Source: Lachnospiraceae bacterium (GTDB taxonomy: Bacteria > Bacillota > Clostridia > Lachnospirales > Lachnospiraceae). From it: a stretch of DNA of 64,000 bases. The stretch covers positions 1-64,000 of the forward strand of contig CAAGLJ010000009.1 in NCBI GenBank assembly GCA_900770785.1. The letters are read 5' to 3'. The notes beneath the pieces are model-generated. The model was given only the letters and a program-made list of their open reading frames with translations. It did not search any database and was not told the DNA's origin. Every line of letters starts with the position of its first letter. Positions within the stretch are counted from its first letter, which is position 1. This document shows positions 1-7,658 of this stretch, one piece after another. A program made the translations under genes and the position numbers.

Positions 1-1195
1 CGAACCATTCCGCATAGCTATAGGCGTGGCTGATCCGGTCAGCCAGCTTGTATACCGGCAGGGAGCGGATATCTTCCTTCTCCACCATGCGGCTTTTTGG
101 AACAAAATCCTCGTCCCTTCCTGTTCCTTCTTCTGCTACCCTGAAGGTAACCGCTCCCAGATTATTTTTTAAAATATTGTCAATCAGTTTCTGATCCTCC
201 TCTGGGTAATCCGAAAGCACCCCGGGACTGTCATCATATTCTTTTTCGTATATGGAATATACACCCTCAATATCGTCATGGTCATAAATGGCAAAGAAAA
301 CGTATTCCCGGATTCCATTTCCGATAACTGCTGCATCCAGCATAACATCACTGTAGCCTGTGTAATCACAGGGCATACGCTCCAATCGGTTGACATAAAG
401 CTGATATTCCCCATAATAGCCCGACTCTTTAAGACGCTGAGAAATATAATCCATTACCACTTTTATGTATTCGTTCTCAGAAAGTTCAATATTCCCCAGA
501 CTTTTTTCTGATTGTCTGGAAAACACTACATCCGTTTTTCCTATAAACTGAAGATCCTGCAGCGAATATAACTTTTGCCCTTCCTCCTTGCCTACTTCAC
601 AAAGGGTAATCGTGCTGCTGACCGGAGTGGTTACCGGAACACCTCTTTCCTCCATCCACCAGTCCTGCAGACGAAAAAAAAGATAGCCTTTCTCTTTTTT
701 TGAATAGTAGGCTGGGCAGGAGCTTTCCTCCAGCTCCATAACCGTATTGGCTTTATCTTCCGGTAAAAATAAAATCTTATTTCCCTCAAGAAGATACACC
801 AATACGCTGTTTTTTTCCTCTTCTAGCAGTGTCCCCAGCTCCCCATAATCATCCGAAATCGGCTTTACCCGGCTTCCTCTAAAGTAAACGTATTCGATTT
901 TCTCCCCAATTTCCGAAAGAGGCACTCCATAGGAAATCTTTGCCGGGACACCGGCTCCCTTCTCCCCAGACCTGTCTTCTTCGCCTTTTTCTGTTTCCTC
1001 TGCCTTATCCTGCATCTTTTGCTCTTCCGGCGAACCGTCGGCATTCTGTAATCCGGCTGTTTCCTCCAGTCTGTCATCTTCTGTTGCCTGTATGGCAGTG
1101 CCATCAGCCTGCCGGCTGCCTGTACAGCCTGTAAGCCATGCTGCGGACAGTGCCGCCGCAATTATTGCAGCCGCGAATCTTCTCTTTTGTCTCAC
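1..1195 (-). CDS. Lipoprotein of unknown function, partial (3' end off window)
   Basis: Only the first 398 codons are present; the gene runs off the left edge. I do not recognise the family. The start is a GTG at 1195, chosen because AGGAGG lies 8 bases upstream and the N-terminus is then a clear lipoprotein signal: basic RQKRR, an Ala-rich hydrophobic stretch, and the lipobox LTGC with Cys24. An acidic/Lys-rich linker follows (about residues 30-65), then a mixed alpha/beta region without a motif I can place. The product is probably lipid-anchored on the outer membrane face. It is transcribed divergently from asnA with about 190 bp between this start and the asnA promoter. Being open-ended and GTG-started, it is easily missed by simple ORF calling. 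Confidence 0.75.
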   Translation of the reverse strand, partial: MRQKRRFAAAIIAAALSAAWLTGCTGSRQADGTAIQATEDDRLEETAGLQNADGSPEEQKMQDKAEETEKGEEDRSGEKGAGVPAKISYGVPLSEIGEKIEYVYFRGSRVKPISDDYGELGTLLEEEKNSVLVYLLEGNKILFLPEDKANTVMELEESSCPAYYSKKEKGYLFFRLQDWWMEERGVPVTTPVSSTITLCEVGKEEGQKLYSLQDLQFIGKTDVVFSRQSEKSLGNIELSENEYIKVVMDYISQRLKESGYYGEYQLYVNRLERMPCDYTGYSDVMLDAAVIGNGIREYVFFAIYDHDDIEGVYSIYEKEYDDSPGVLSDYPEEDQKLIDNILKNNLGAVTFRVAEEGTGRDEDFVPKSRMVEKEDIRSLPVYKLADRISHAYSYAEWF

Positions 1196-1385
1196 CCGTT
1201 TTTCCTCCTGTATTTTTCCAGTTTTGGCCAACTCTCAATGTATTTTACAGTCTGCTTTTATTTTAACACAGAAATGCATCTTTTTTGCATCATATTAAAA
1301 AAGAGGCCGGAGCATATTGATTATGTCCAAGACTCTCTATCCTGTCAGTTACCCTTCTGCCATGAAAAATGGTATTAAAACAGCA

Positions 1386-1414
1386 TTGACTACAGGAAAA
1401 TTCTGGTCTATGAT
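1386..1414 (+). promoter_or_regulatory. Sigma-A promoter of asnA
   Basis: TTGACT (1386-1391), 17-base spacer, TATGAT (1409-1414). The predicted transcript starts near 1421, only about 35 bases before the ATG, which leaves no room for a T-box or other leader riboswitch. Its position also rules out the longer in-frame start at 1317. Confidence 0.75.
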
Positions 1415-1454
1415 AAAATGTATTGAAAAATCCGCTTTAGATTGGAGGACAACA

Positions 1455-2462
1455 ATGGCAACAAGAATTCCTGATAACTACGAATCTGCCCTGGATTTAC
1501 ACGACACCCAGGTAGGTATTAAAACGGTAAAAGATTTTTTTCAGAATTTACTGGCAGAGCGGCTCAATCTTCTTCGTGTATCCGCTCCCTTATTTGTGGA
1601 TCCTGCATCCGGTCTTAATGACAACCTGAATGGTGTTGAACGCCCCGTAACCTTTGGGATTAAGGAAATGAATGATTATAAGGCAGAGATTGTACACTCT
1701 CTGGCAAAATGGAAACGCTATGCTCTTAAGAAGTATGGTTTCCAGAACGGTGAAGGCCTTTATACTGATATGAGTGCTATCCGCCGTGATGAGGATACGG
1801 ACAACATTCACTCCATCTACGTGGATCAGTGGGACTGGGAAAAAATCATCACTAAAGAAGAGCGTACTATGGAAACTCTTCAAAATGTGGTGCGCACCGT
1901 TTATAAGGTACTTCGTAAGACAGAAAAGTATATGGCTATCCGCTATGACTATATTGAAGAAATTCTTCCTCATGACATCTATTTTATCACTACCTCTGAA
2001 CTGGAAGAAATGTTTCCTGACAACACACCCAAGGAAAGGGAATACTACATAGCCAAGGCAAAGGGTGCTGTCTGCATTATGCAGATTGGTGACAAGCTGG
2101 CAAATGGTAAGCCCCACGATGGTCGTGCCCCCGACTATGATGACTGGGCACTGAATGCGGATATCGTAGTTTACTATCCTGTGCTGGATATCGCCCTGGA
2201 GCTTTCCTCTATGGGGATCCGCGTAGACGAGAACAGCCTGAAAGAGCAGCTGGAAAAAGCCGGCTGTACTGAGAGAGCCAAACTTCCCTTCCAGAAAGCT
2301 ATTTTAAATAAAGAGCTTCCTTATACTATCGGTGGTGGTATCGGTCAGTCCCGTATCTGCATGTTTTTCCTGAGAAAAGCACATATCGGTGAAGTGCAGT
2401 CTTCCCTGTGGCCTACCGAAACCCTCAAGCTGTGTGAAAGCAGAGGCGTACATTTACTGTAA
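1455..2462 (+). CDS. asnA: Aspartate--ammonia ligase (asparagine synthetase A)
   Basis: Makes asparagine from aspartate, ammonia and ATP (AMP-forming) in the cytoplasm. The 335-residue length matches the roughly 330-residue AsnA family, and the protein is collinear throughout, with the family blocks LRVSAPLFVDPASGLNDNLNG near the N-terminus, DMSAIRRDE in the middle and GGGIGQSRICMFFL near the C-terminus (class II synthetase-like fold). The reading frame is open back to 1317, but ATG 1455 is preferred: it follows TTGGAGGACAAC, gives the usual family N-terminus, and the promoter lies inside the longer version. The acetyltransferase gene follows after 20 bp and is probably co-transcribed. Confidence 0.95.
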   Translation: MATRIPDNYESALDLHDTQVGIKTVKDFFQNLLAERLNLLRVSAPLFVDPASGLNDNLNGVERPVTFGIKEMNDYKAEIVHSLAKWKRYALKKYGFQNGEGLYTDMSAIRRDEDTDNIHSIYVDQWDWEKIITKEERTMETLQNVVRTVYKVLRKTEKYMAIRYDYIEEILPHDIYFITTSELEEMFPDNTPKEREYYIAKAKGAVCIMQIGDKLANGKPHDGRAPDYDDWALNADIVVYYPVLDIALELSSMGIRVDENSLKEQLEKAGCTERAKLPFQKAILNKELPYTIGGGIGQSRICMFFLRKAHIGEVQSSLWPTETLKLCESRGVHLL

Positions 2463-2482
2463 CCCACAAAGGAGATTGCCAA

Positions 2483-2953
2483 ATGAACATCAGACCGGCA
2501 GTAAAACAGGATATTCCCGGCCTTCGCCAGTTACTTTTACAGGTCAATCTGGTGCATCATCAAGGACGCCCGGATATTTTTAACTACGGAAAGGGAAAAT
2601 ATGATGAAAAACAGCTTGAAGAGCTTTTGGAAGACTCCAGGCGCCCCATCTTTGTAGCCGTAGATGAAAATAACCGGGTTCTCGCTCATGCCTTCTGTCT
2701 TTATCAGCAGCATGAAAATGACCCGGTGCTTACCCCTGTTAAAACGCTGTATATTGATGATATCTGTGTATTGGAAAGCTGCCGCGGACAGCATCTGGGC
2801 CGCAAAATGTACGATTATGTAGTAGACTATGCAAGAGAAAAGGGCTTCTACAACATTACCTTAAACGTCTGGAGCCTCAATGAGTCTGCCATGAAGTTTT
2901 ATGAATCCTGTGGATTGAAGCCTCAGAAAGTGGGAATGGAAATGCTTTTATAA
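2483..2953 (+). CDS. GNAT family N-acetyltransferase
   Basis: A single-domain GNAT fold of 156 residues. The acetyl-CoA pyrophosphate-binding motif A is visible as CRGQHLGRKMYDYVVDYARE (about residues 99-118), and motif B includes LNVWSLNESAMKFYESCGLK near the C-terminus, the pattern seen in RimI-like and small-molecule acetyltransferases. The substrate cannot be inferred. The start ATG follows AAAGGAG. It lies 20 bp after asnA on the same strand and likely shares its transcript; it ends tail-to-tail with the DUF554 gene, with about 20 bp between and no clear terminator. Confidence 0.88.
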   Translation: MNIRPAVKQDIPGLRQLLLQVNLVHHQGRPDIFNYGKGKYDEKQLEELLEDSRRPIFVAVDENNRVLAHAFCLYQQHENDPVLTPVKTLYIDDICVLESCRGQHLGRKMYDYVVDYAREKGFYNITLNVWSLNESAMKFYESCGLKPQKVGMEMLL

Positions 2954-2973
2954 TCTTCTTCAAAAGTGTTCCT

Positions 2974-3708
2974 TTAAAAAGCAGAAAGCAAAGGAAGCAG
3001 CAGACGATAAGCAATGGGCACCAGCAATGCCGGCAGTAAATTACCTACTCGAAATTTTTTCCCAAATCCAATGTTGATTCCTACACAGAAAATCAAAGCT
3101 GAACCAATAAAGGACAGATCACTTATCATCACATCCGATAAAAAGGAACCTGCCAGGGAGGCAAGCATCGTCATTCCTCCCTGATAAACCAGAATCGGAA
3201 TCGCGGAAAAGACGGCACCTTTTCCGTAGCTGGCTGCAAAAACCATAACGATAACCAGATCCAATATGGCTTTTGCAGCCAGCAAAGAATAATCTCCTGT
3301 CACTCCATCCTGAATTGCTCCCACAATAGCCATAGCACCCACACAAATAATCAGGGATACATTGACGAAGCCGTCCACAAAGCGACTGTCCCCTTCTGCC
3401 TTAACCAACCTCTTGATTTTCTCCCCCAGAATGTCCATCTTCTCTTCAATATTCAGAGCTTCTCCCATCACTCCTCCCAGTACCAGTGAAAAGATCAACA
3501 GCATAGATCCCTGCGTGGAAATCCTCTTCTCTTCGATTACAAACATATGAGACAGCGTTCCCGCTGCCCCAATGAAAATAGTGGAAATTGCACATGCCTG
3601 CATCAAAATATCCTGTAAATTTTTCTTCAATCCCTTTTTAAAGCATAGGCCAAGCAGGCCACCCACGATTACTGCAGCAGTATTGATGATTGTACCTAAT
3701 CCTATCAT
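2974..3708 (-). CDS. DUF554 family membrane protein (possible transporter)
   Basis: 244 residues, polytopic, with about six or seven hydrophobic segments. The opening MIGLGTIINTAAVIVGGLLG and the later FIGAAGTLSHMF block with Gly-rich helices are typical of the DUF554 family, whose function is not established. The longest frame begins at 3753; I prefer ATG 3708 because AAAGGAG sits 8 bases before it, whereas the ATG at 3714 is only two bases from that site. It is the last gene of the leftward run metY-cysK-Rrf2-DUF554, about 70 bp after the Rrf2 gene, so a role linked to sulfur or cysteine metabolism is a guess from context only. Confidence 0.82.
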   Translation of the reverse strand: MIGLGTIINTAAVIVGGLLGLCFKKGLKKNLQDILMQACAISTIFIGAAGTLSHMFVIEEKRISTQGSMLLIFSLVLGGVMGEALNIEEKMDILGEKIKRLVKAEGDSRFVDGFVNVSLIICVGAMAIVGAIQDGVTGDYSLLAAKAILDLVIVMVFAASYGKGAVFSAIPILVYQGGMTMLASLAGSFLSDVMISDLSFIGSALIFCVGINIGFGKKFRVGNLLPALLVPIAYRLLLPLLSAF

Positions 3709-3777
3709 GGTCATGTCTCCTTTCAGCCCCGGCTGTCTGTTCCGGCTGGGCATATTGGTCTCTGCTGCCCTGGATGA

Positions 3778-4206
3778 TTATATCACATAGTTATCTGCTG
3801 AGTCCCCTCCAGCCAAATCGGCTATGGTAATTCCATCAAAATAATCGTTTATCATATGAAAAAGTCTGCTCCACATGGGAAGCGTTTTGCATTCAGCCGC
3901 TCTCTCACAGGGATTTGTCCCTTCTTCCAGACAGGAGACGGGTGCCAGAGAATTCTCTGTAAGTCGTAGAATATCCCCTACCCGATAATCCTCCGGCTGC
4001 CTGATTAAGCGATATCCACCGCCTTTTCCGTGCTGTCCTTCTACCATGTCATTTTTTGACAGTACTGTCATAATACTTTCCAGATATTTTCGGGAAATAT
4101 TCTGCCTGTCAGCTACATCCTTTAACGGCACATATTCACTTCCGGTATGCTCTGCCAAATCTATCATTACACGGAGTGCATATCTTCCTCTGGTAGATAT
4201 CATCAT
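3778..4206 (-). CDS. Rrf2 family regulator with three IscR-like cysteines
   Basis: A 142-residue winged-helix Rrf2 protein: STRGRYALRVMIDLA starts helix 1, and the recognition helix region around residues 33-50 (RQNISRKYLESIM) is followed by the wing GKGGGYRL. Three cysteines at 92, 100 and 106 fall where IscR carries its Fe-S ligands (92, 98, 104), so cluster binding is plausible. It lies directly downstream of cysK, the context of CymR, the Rrf2 regulator of cysteine synthesis, which lacks these cysteines. The start is ATG 4206 (or 4203): AGGAG lies 8 bases upstream. Likely targets are metY-cysK and its own gene; this is inference. Confidence 0.88.
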   Translation of the reverse strand: MMISTRGRYALRVMIDLAEHTGSEYVPLKDVADRQNISRKYLESIMTVLSKNDMVEGQHGKGGGYRLIRQPEDYRVGDILRLTENSLAPVSCLEEGTNPCERAAECKTLPMWSRLFHMINDYFDGITIADLAGGDSADNYVI

Positions 4207-4234
4207 AACTTCTTCTCCTTCTACAAAACTTTCA

Positions 4235-4261
4235 GGCAAACTGAAAGCCCTTCAGTCTGCC
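4235..4261 (-). promoter_or_regulatory. Stem-loop between cysK and the Rrf2 gene
   Basis: An 11-bp inverted repeat (GGCAAACTGAA / TTCAGTCTGCC, one G-U pair in RNA) with a 5-base loop, just upstream of the regulator's ribosome site. No U-run follows, so it is not a standard terminator. It could be an operator for the neighbouring Rrf2 protein, an attenuator or an mRNA-processing site. Confidence 0.45.
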
Positions 4262-4275
4262 CTGTAAGTCAATTT

Positions 4276-5208
4276 TTATTCTGCAAATAAAGGGGTTGAC
4301 AAATATCTGTCACCAGTGTCAGGGAATAATACCACAATAGTCTTTCCCTTATTTTCTTCTTTTTTTGCTTCCTCCACAGCTGCCCACAATGCTGCCCCCG
4401 AGGAAATACCCACCAGTACACCTTCCTTTTGACCGACCAGCTTACCAAAAGCAAAAGCATCTTCATTGGCTACAGGAACGATTGCATCATATACCTGTGT
4501 ATCCAAAATAGAAGGTACGAAGCCTGCTCCGATTCCCTGAATTTTATGAGGGCCGGGCTTACCGCCGGATAATACAGGAGAAGCCTCCGGCTCCACTGCC
4601 ACAACCTTCACTGCAGGCTTTTTCTCCTTCAGATAGCGGCCTGCTCCGGTAACCGTACCGCCGGTTCCTACACCTGCCACAAAAATATCCACTTCTCCAT
4701 CCGTATCCTCATAAATTTCCGGACCGGTAGCGGTAAAATGAGCCTTGGGATTGGCCTTATTATCAAACTGTCCGGGGATGAAGCTATTGGGAATTGACTC
4801 TGCCAGTTCCTTTGCTTTTGCAATAGCTCCGCTCATTCCTTTTGCCCCTTCGGACAATACCAGTTCAGCACCATAGGCCTTCATCAGCTGCCTTCTCTCT
4901 ACGGACATGGTATCCGGCATTACAATAATGAGACGATAGCCTCTGGCTGCTGCCACAGATGCCAGACCGATTCCTGTGTTACCGGATGTAGGTTCAATGA
5001 TAACGGAGCCTTTGGTTAATTTTCCTTCTTCCTCGGCTGCATCCAGCATAGCCTTGGCTATTCTGTCCTTTACTGAACCTGCCGGATTAAAATACTCCAG
5101 CTTTGCCAAAATTTTAGCCTGAAGTCCAAACTCCTTTTCAATATGAGTCAACTCAAGTAAGGGAGTTTTTCCAATTAACTGATCTGCTGATGTATAAATA
5201 TTTGCCAT
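4276..5208 (-). CDS. cysK: Cysteine synthase A (O-acetylserine sulfhydrylase)
   Basis: PLP-dependent enzyme forming cysteine from O-acetylserine and sulfide. The 310-residue length equals the usual CysK length. Visible are the PLP-lysine block [14 protein letters not shown] (about 44-57), the substrate loop [11 protein letters not shown], and the phosphate-binding loop [18 protein letters not shown]. The frame is open upstream to 5244, but ATG 5208 follows AGAGAGGATATT and gives the family N-terminus. It is 95 bp after metY and about 70 bp before the Rrf2 regulator gene, on the same strand. The short region before it carries a GTTGC/GCAAC mini-hairpin. Confidence 0.95.
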   Translation of the reverse strand: MANIYTSADQLIGKTPLLELTHIEKEFGLQAKILAKLEYFNPAGSVKDRIAKAMLDAAEEEGKLTKGSVIIEPTSGNTGIGLASVAAARGYRLIIVMPDTMSVERRQLMKAYGAELVLSEGAKGMSGAIAKAKELAESIPNSFIPGQFDNKANPKAHFTATGPEIYEDTDGEVDIFVAGVGTGGTVTGAGRYLKEKKPAVKVVAVEPEASPVLSGGKPGPHKIQGIGAGFVPSILDTQVYDAIVPVANEDAFAFGKLVGQKEGVLVGISSGAALWAAVEEAKKEENKGKTIVVLFPDTGDRYLSTPLFAE

Positions 5209-5303
5209 AATATCCTCTCTTTCCGTTGCTTTAGCAACATTCAATCATTACAAAGTATGTTTCTTTATTTTTACTGCTTTGGTGCAGCAGAGTCCTTCTG
5301 CTT

Positions 5304-6593
5304 CTATTTTACTGCCTCAAATCCGGCCTGCAAATCTTCTAAAATATCCTCAATATGTTCTGTTCCGATAGACAGTCTTACCGTATTGGGCTTAATTCCA
5401 CAGTATCTGAGCTCTTCCTCATTCATCTGGGAATGGGTTGTGCTGGCAGGGTGAATAACCAGTGATTTCACATCCGCTACATTTGCCAGCAGGGAGAATA
5501 ATTCCAGGCTTTCCGTAAATTTCTGGGCTGTTTTTGTATCTCCCTTAATTTCAAAAGTAAAAATGGAACCTGCTCCTTTTGCAAAATAGCGGTCATACAA
5601 CTCCTTCTGCTTTCCTTCCTCCAAAGAGGGATGATTCACTTTTTCCACCTGAGGGTGATTTTTCAGAAACTCCACTACCTTCAACGCATTTTCCACGTGT
5701 CTGTCCAGGCGAAGGGACAGCGTTTCCAAGCCCTGCAAAAGCAGGAAGGAATTAAAGGGTGAAATGGTTGCTCCCTGATCTCTCATCAATGTTGTACGCA
5801 GCTTTAAAATGTATGCCAGATTACCACAGGCCTCAGTAAAGACCACTCCATGATAGGAAGGATTGGGAGCAGAAAGACCGGGAAATTTATCATTAGCTGC
5901 CCAGTTAAATTTACCCGAATCCACTACCACACCACCCATTACGGTTCCATGTCCTCCGATAAATTTGGTGGCAGAATGGACTACGATATCTGCTCCATGC
6001 TCAATTGGTCTAAGTAAATAAGGAGTTGCAAAGGTATTGTCTACAATCAGGGGAATCCCTGCTTCGTGAGCAATGGCAGAAAGAGCTTCCAAATCAGCAA
6101 TATCGCTGTTCGGGTTCCCCAGGGTTTCGGCATAAAGAAGTCTGGTATTTTCCCGAATTGCGGCTTTGATCTCTTCCTCGTTATCCGGATCAACGAAGGT
6201 GGTGGTTATTCCCTGCTCCTTCAATGTATTGGCAAACAGATTATAGGTCCCTCCGTAAAGATTCTTACAGGCTACGATGTGGTCGCCTGCCAGGGCAATA
6301 TTTTGCACTGCATAGGAAATCGCTGCTGAACCGGACGCTGTCGCCAAAGCTGCTGCTCCTCCCTCCAGTGCTGCCACACGCTGTTCAAAGACATCGGAGG
6401 TAGGATTCATCAGGCGGGTATAAATGTTTCCCTCTTCCGTCAGGGCAAAACGTCCTGCTGCCTGGGCAGAATCCTTAAATACATAGGATGTGGTTGCATA
6501 AATAGGTACTGCCCTGGCATCTGTTGTGGGGTCCGGGTTCTCCTGCCCAACGTGTAGCTGCAGGGTTTCAAATCTGTAATTTTTTCTGCTCAT
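5304..6593 (-). CDS. metY: O-acetylhomoserine sulfhydrylase (Cys/Met metabolism PLP enzyme)
   Basis: 429 residues, the length of O-acetylhomoserine aminocarboxypropyltransferase/sulfhydrylase, longer than the roughly 380 residues of cystathionine gamma-synthase. It carries the family blocks YTRLMNPTSDVFEQRVAALEGG near the N-terminus, the active-site Schiff-base lysine in VHSATKFIGGHG, and the C-terminal HPASTTHSQ motif. It would make homocysteine directly from O-acetylhomoserine and sulfide; a methanethiol or cystathionine-type activity cannot be excluded by sequence. AAGGAGGAAGG precedes the ATG. It is the first gene of the metY-cysK-Rrf2-DUF554 run, behind its own strong promoter. Confidence 0.92.
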   Translation of the reverse strand: MSRKNYRFETLQLHVGQENPDPTTDARAVPIYATTSYVFKDSAQAAGRFALTEEGNIYTRLMNPTSDVFEQRVAALEGGAAALATASGSAAISYAVQNIALAGDHIVACKNLYGGTYNLFANTLKEQGITTTFVDPDNEEEIKAAIRENTRLLYAETLGNPNSDIADLEALSAIAHEAGIPLIVDNTFATPYLLRPIEHGADIVVHSATKFIGGHGTVMGGVVVDSGKFNWAANDKFPGLSAPNPSYHGVVFTEACGNLAYILKLRTTLMRDQGATISPFNSFLLLQGLETLSLRLDRHVENALKVVEFLKNHPQVEKVNHPSLEEGKQKELYDRYFAKGAGSIFTFEIKGDTKTAQKFTESLELFSLLANVADVKSLVIHPASTTHSQMNEEELRYCGIKPNTVRLSIGTEHIEDILEDLQAGFEAVK

Positions 6594-6723
6594 AATCTAC
6601 CTTCCTCCTTAATCATCATACTCGGTAAATTCTACTCACTTTCAGCAACCGTTAATTGCTTTTACAATTACCATTTCCATCTCTTCAAATTGGTTTTACC
6701 TATTAACCTTACGGGTTGATATG

Positions 6724-6752
6724 ATAATACACCCACTTCCCCACCGTGTCAA
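6724..6752 (-). promoter_or_regulatory. Sigma-A promoter of the metY-cysK cluster
   Basis: TTGACA (6747-6752), exactly 17 bases, TATTAT (6724-6729), reading leftward. About 120 bases of leader follow before the metY ATG. An AACC/GGTT inverted repeat sits beside the predicted start point (about 6706-6718) and may be an operator. I see no SAM-riboswitch core in the leader. Confidence 0.8.
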
Positions 6753-6812
6753 TGGGTAATATGGAATTTTTTTCTTTTTTTAGCCTCCTGCTTTTCCTTT
6801 TCCGCTCCTCCA

Positions 6813-6871
6813 TCTTAAACAAATCTTAAACTTTTTCCCTGTTTTTTATTCATGTTCGGATAATGTATAAT
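6813..6871 (+). promoter_or_regulatory. Direct-repeat operator and promoter of the response regulator gene
   Basis: Two TCTTAAAC direct repeats (6813-6820 and 6824-6831), 11 bp apart start to start, lie upstream of a TATAAT box at 6866-6871. No good -35 is seen. Helically phased direct repeats ahead of a poor -35 are the usual arrangement for OmpR-type activators, so autoregulation is likely. Confidence 0.5.
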
Positions 6872-6900
6872 CATACCTGAAAGCAAACAGGAGGTACCTT

Positions 6901-7590
6901 ATGTATAACTTGCTTATTTGTGATGATGAAAAAGATATCATCAATGCACTGAAAATTTATCTGGGAAGCACCGACTATCGTTTCTTCGAGGCCTGCAGCG
7001 GCAAACAGGCTCTGGATATTCTGGGGAGGGAGGATATTCATCTTGTTTTACTGGACATTATGATGCCGGTTATGGACGGTATGGAAACCCTTTCCCGTAT
7101 CCGCCAGTTCAGTAACCTTCCCGTGATTTTCCTCACTGCCAAAAGCGAAGAGATGGATATGGTTCTGGGACTTAATATGGGAGCCGACGATTACATAACC
7201 AAGCCCTTTAGTCCGGTGGAAGTAACTGCCAGAGTCAAATCCCATTTACGCCGTTATTTACAGTTAGGCGGCGGCATTCGGCAACCGGAGGTGATTGTTC
7301 TTGGCGGAATTGAGCTTAAGAATTTATCCAGACAGGTATTGGTAGACGGAGAGGAAGTCTCCTTTACCCCAACAGAATATGAGATTTTAAAGCTTCTGCT
7401 TACCCATCCAGGCCAGGTTTTTTCTCCAAAAGAAATTTATCGTATAGTCTGGAAGGACAATCCCATAGGTACAGAGAATACCATTGCCGTCCATGTCCGG
7501 CATATCCGGGAAAAAATTGAGATAGATCCCAATCATCCCCGCTATCTTAAGGTAGTATGGGGACAGGGCTACAAAATGGATAAAGGATAA
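6901..7590 (+). CDS. OmpR/VanR-type response regulator
   Basis: 229 residues: receiver domain (1-120) with acidic pocket DDE at 8-10, phospho-acceptor Asp52 in LLDIMMPVMDG, Thr79 and Lys101 in the KPF motif, then a winged-helix DNA-binding domain (about 130-229) ending VVWGQGYKM. The ATG follows CAGGAGGTACCTT. The sensor kinase gene lies about 70 bp downstream on the same strand, so phosphotransfer from it is expected. The pair resembles VanR/VanS-like systems in overall order, but nothing nearby (no van genes or transporter in the same transcript) shows the signal or target. Confidence 0.93.
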   Translation: MYNLLICDDEKDIINALKIYLGSTDYRFFEACSGKQALDILGREDIHLVLLDIMMPVMDGMETLSRIRQFSNLPVIFLTAKSEEMDMVLGLNMGADDYITKPFSPVEVTARVKSHLRRYLQLGGGIRQPEVIVLGGIELKNLSRQVLVDGEEVSFTPTEYEILKLLLTHPGQVFSPKEIYRIVWKDNPIGTENTIAVHVRHIREKIEIDPNHPRYLKVVWGQGYKMDKG

Positions 7591-7658
7591 GCCCGGTCTT
7601 CAAGTTTTTTTACCTTCTCCTTTAAGGAACAAAATACAAAATGAATCTGGAGGTTTAT

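Noticed and set aside
1317..1454. Longer asnA start at 1317
   Set aside because: The sigma-A promoter lies inside this extension and the family N-terminus begins at 1455.
1196..1454. T-box or other riboswitch before asnA
   Set aside because: The promoter leaves only about 35 bases of leader, too short for such an element.
6594..6716. SAM riboswitch before metY
   Set aside because: No S-box core is visible in the leader, although the gene content would suit one.
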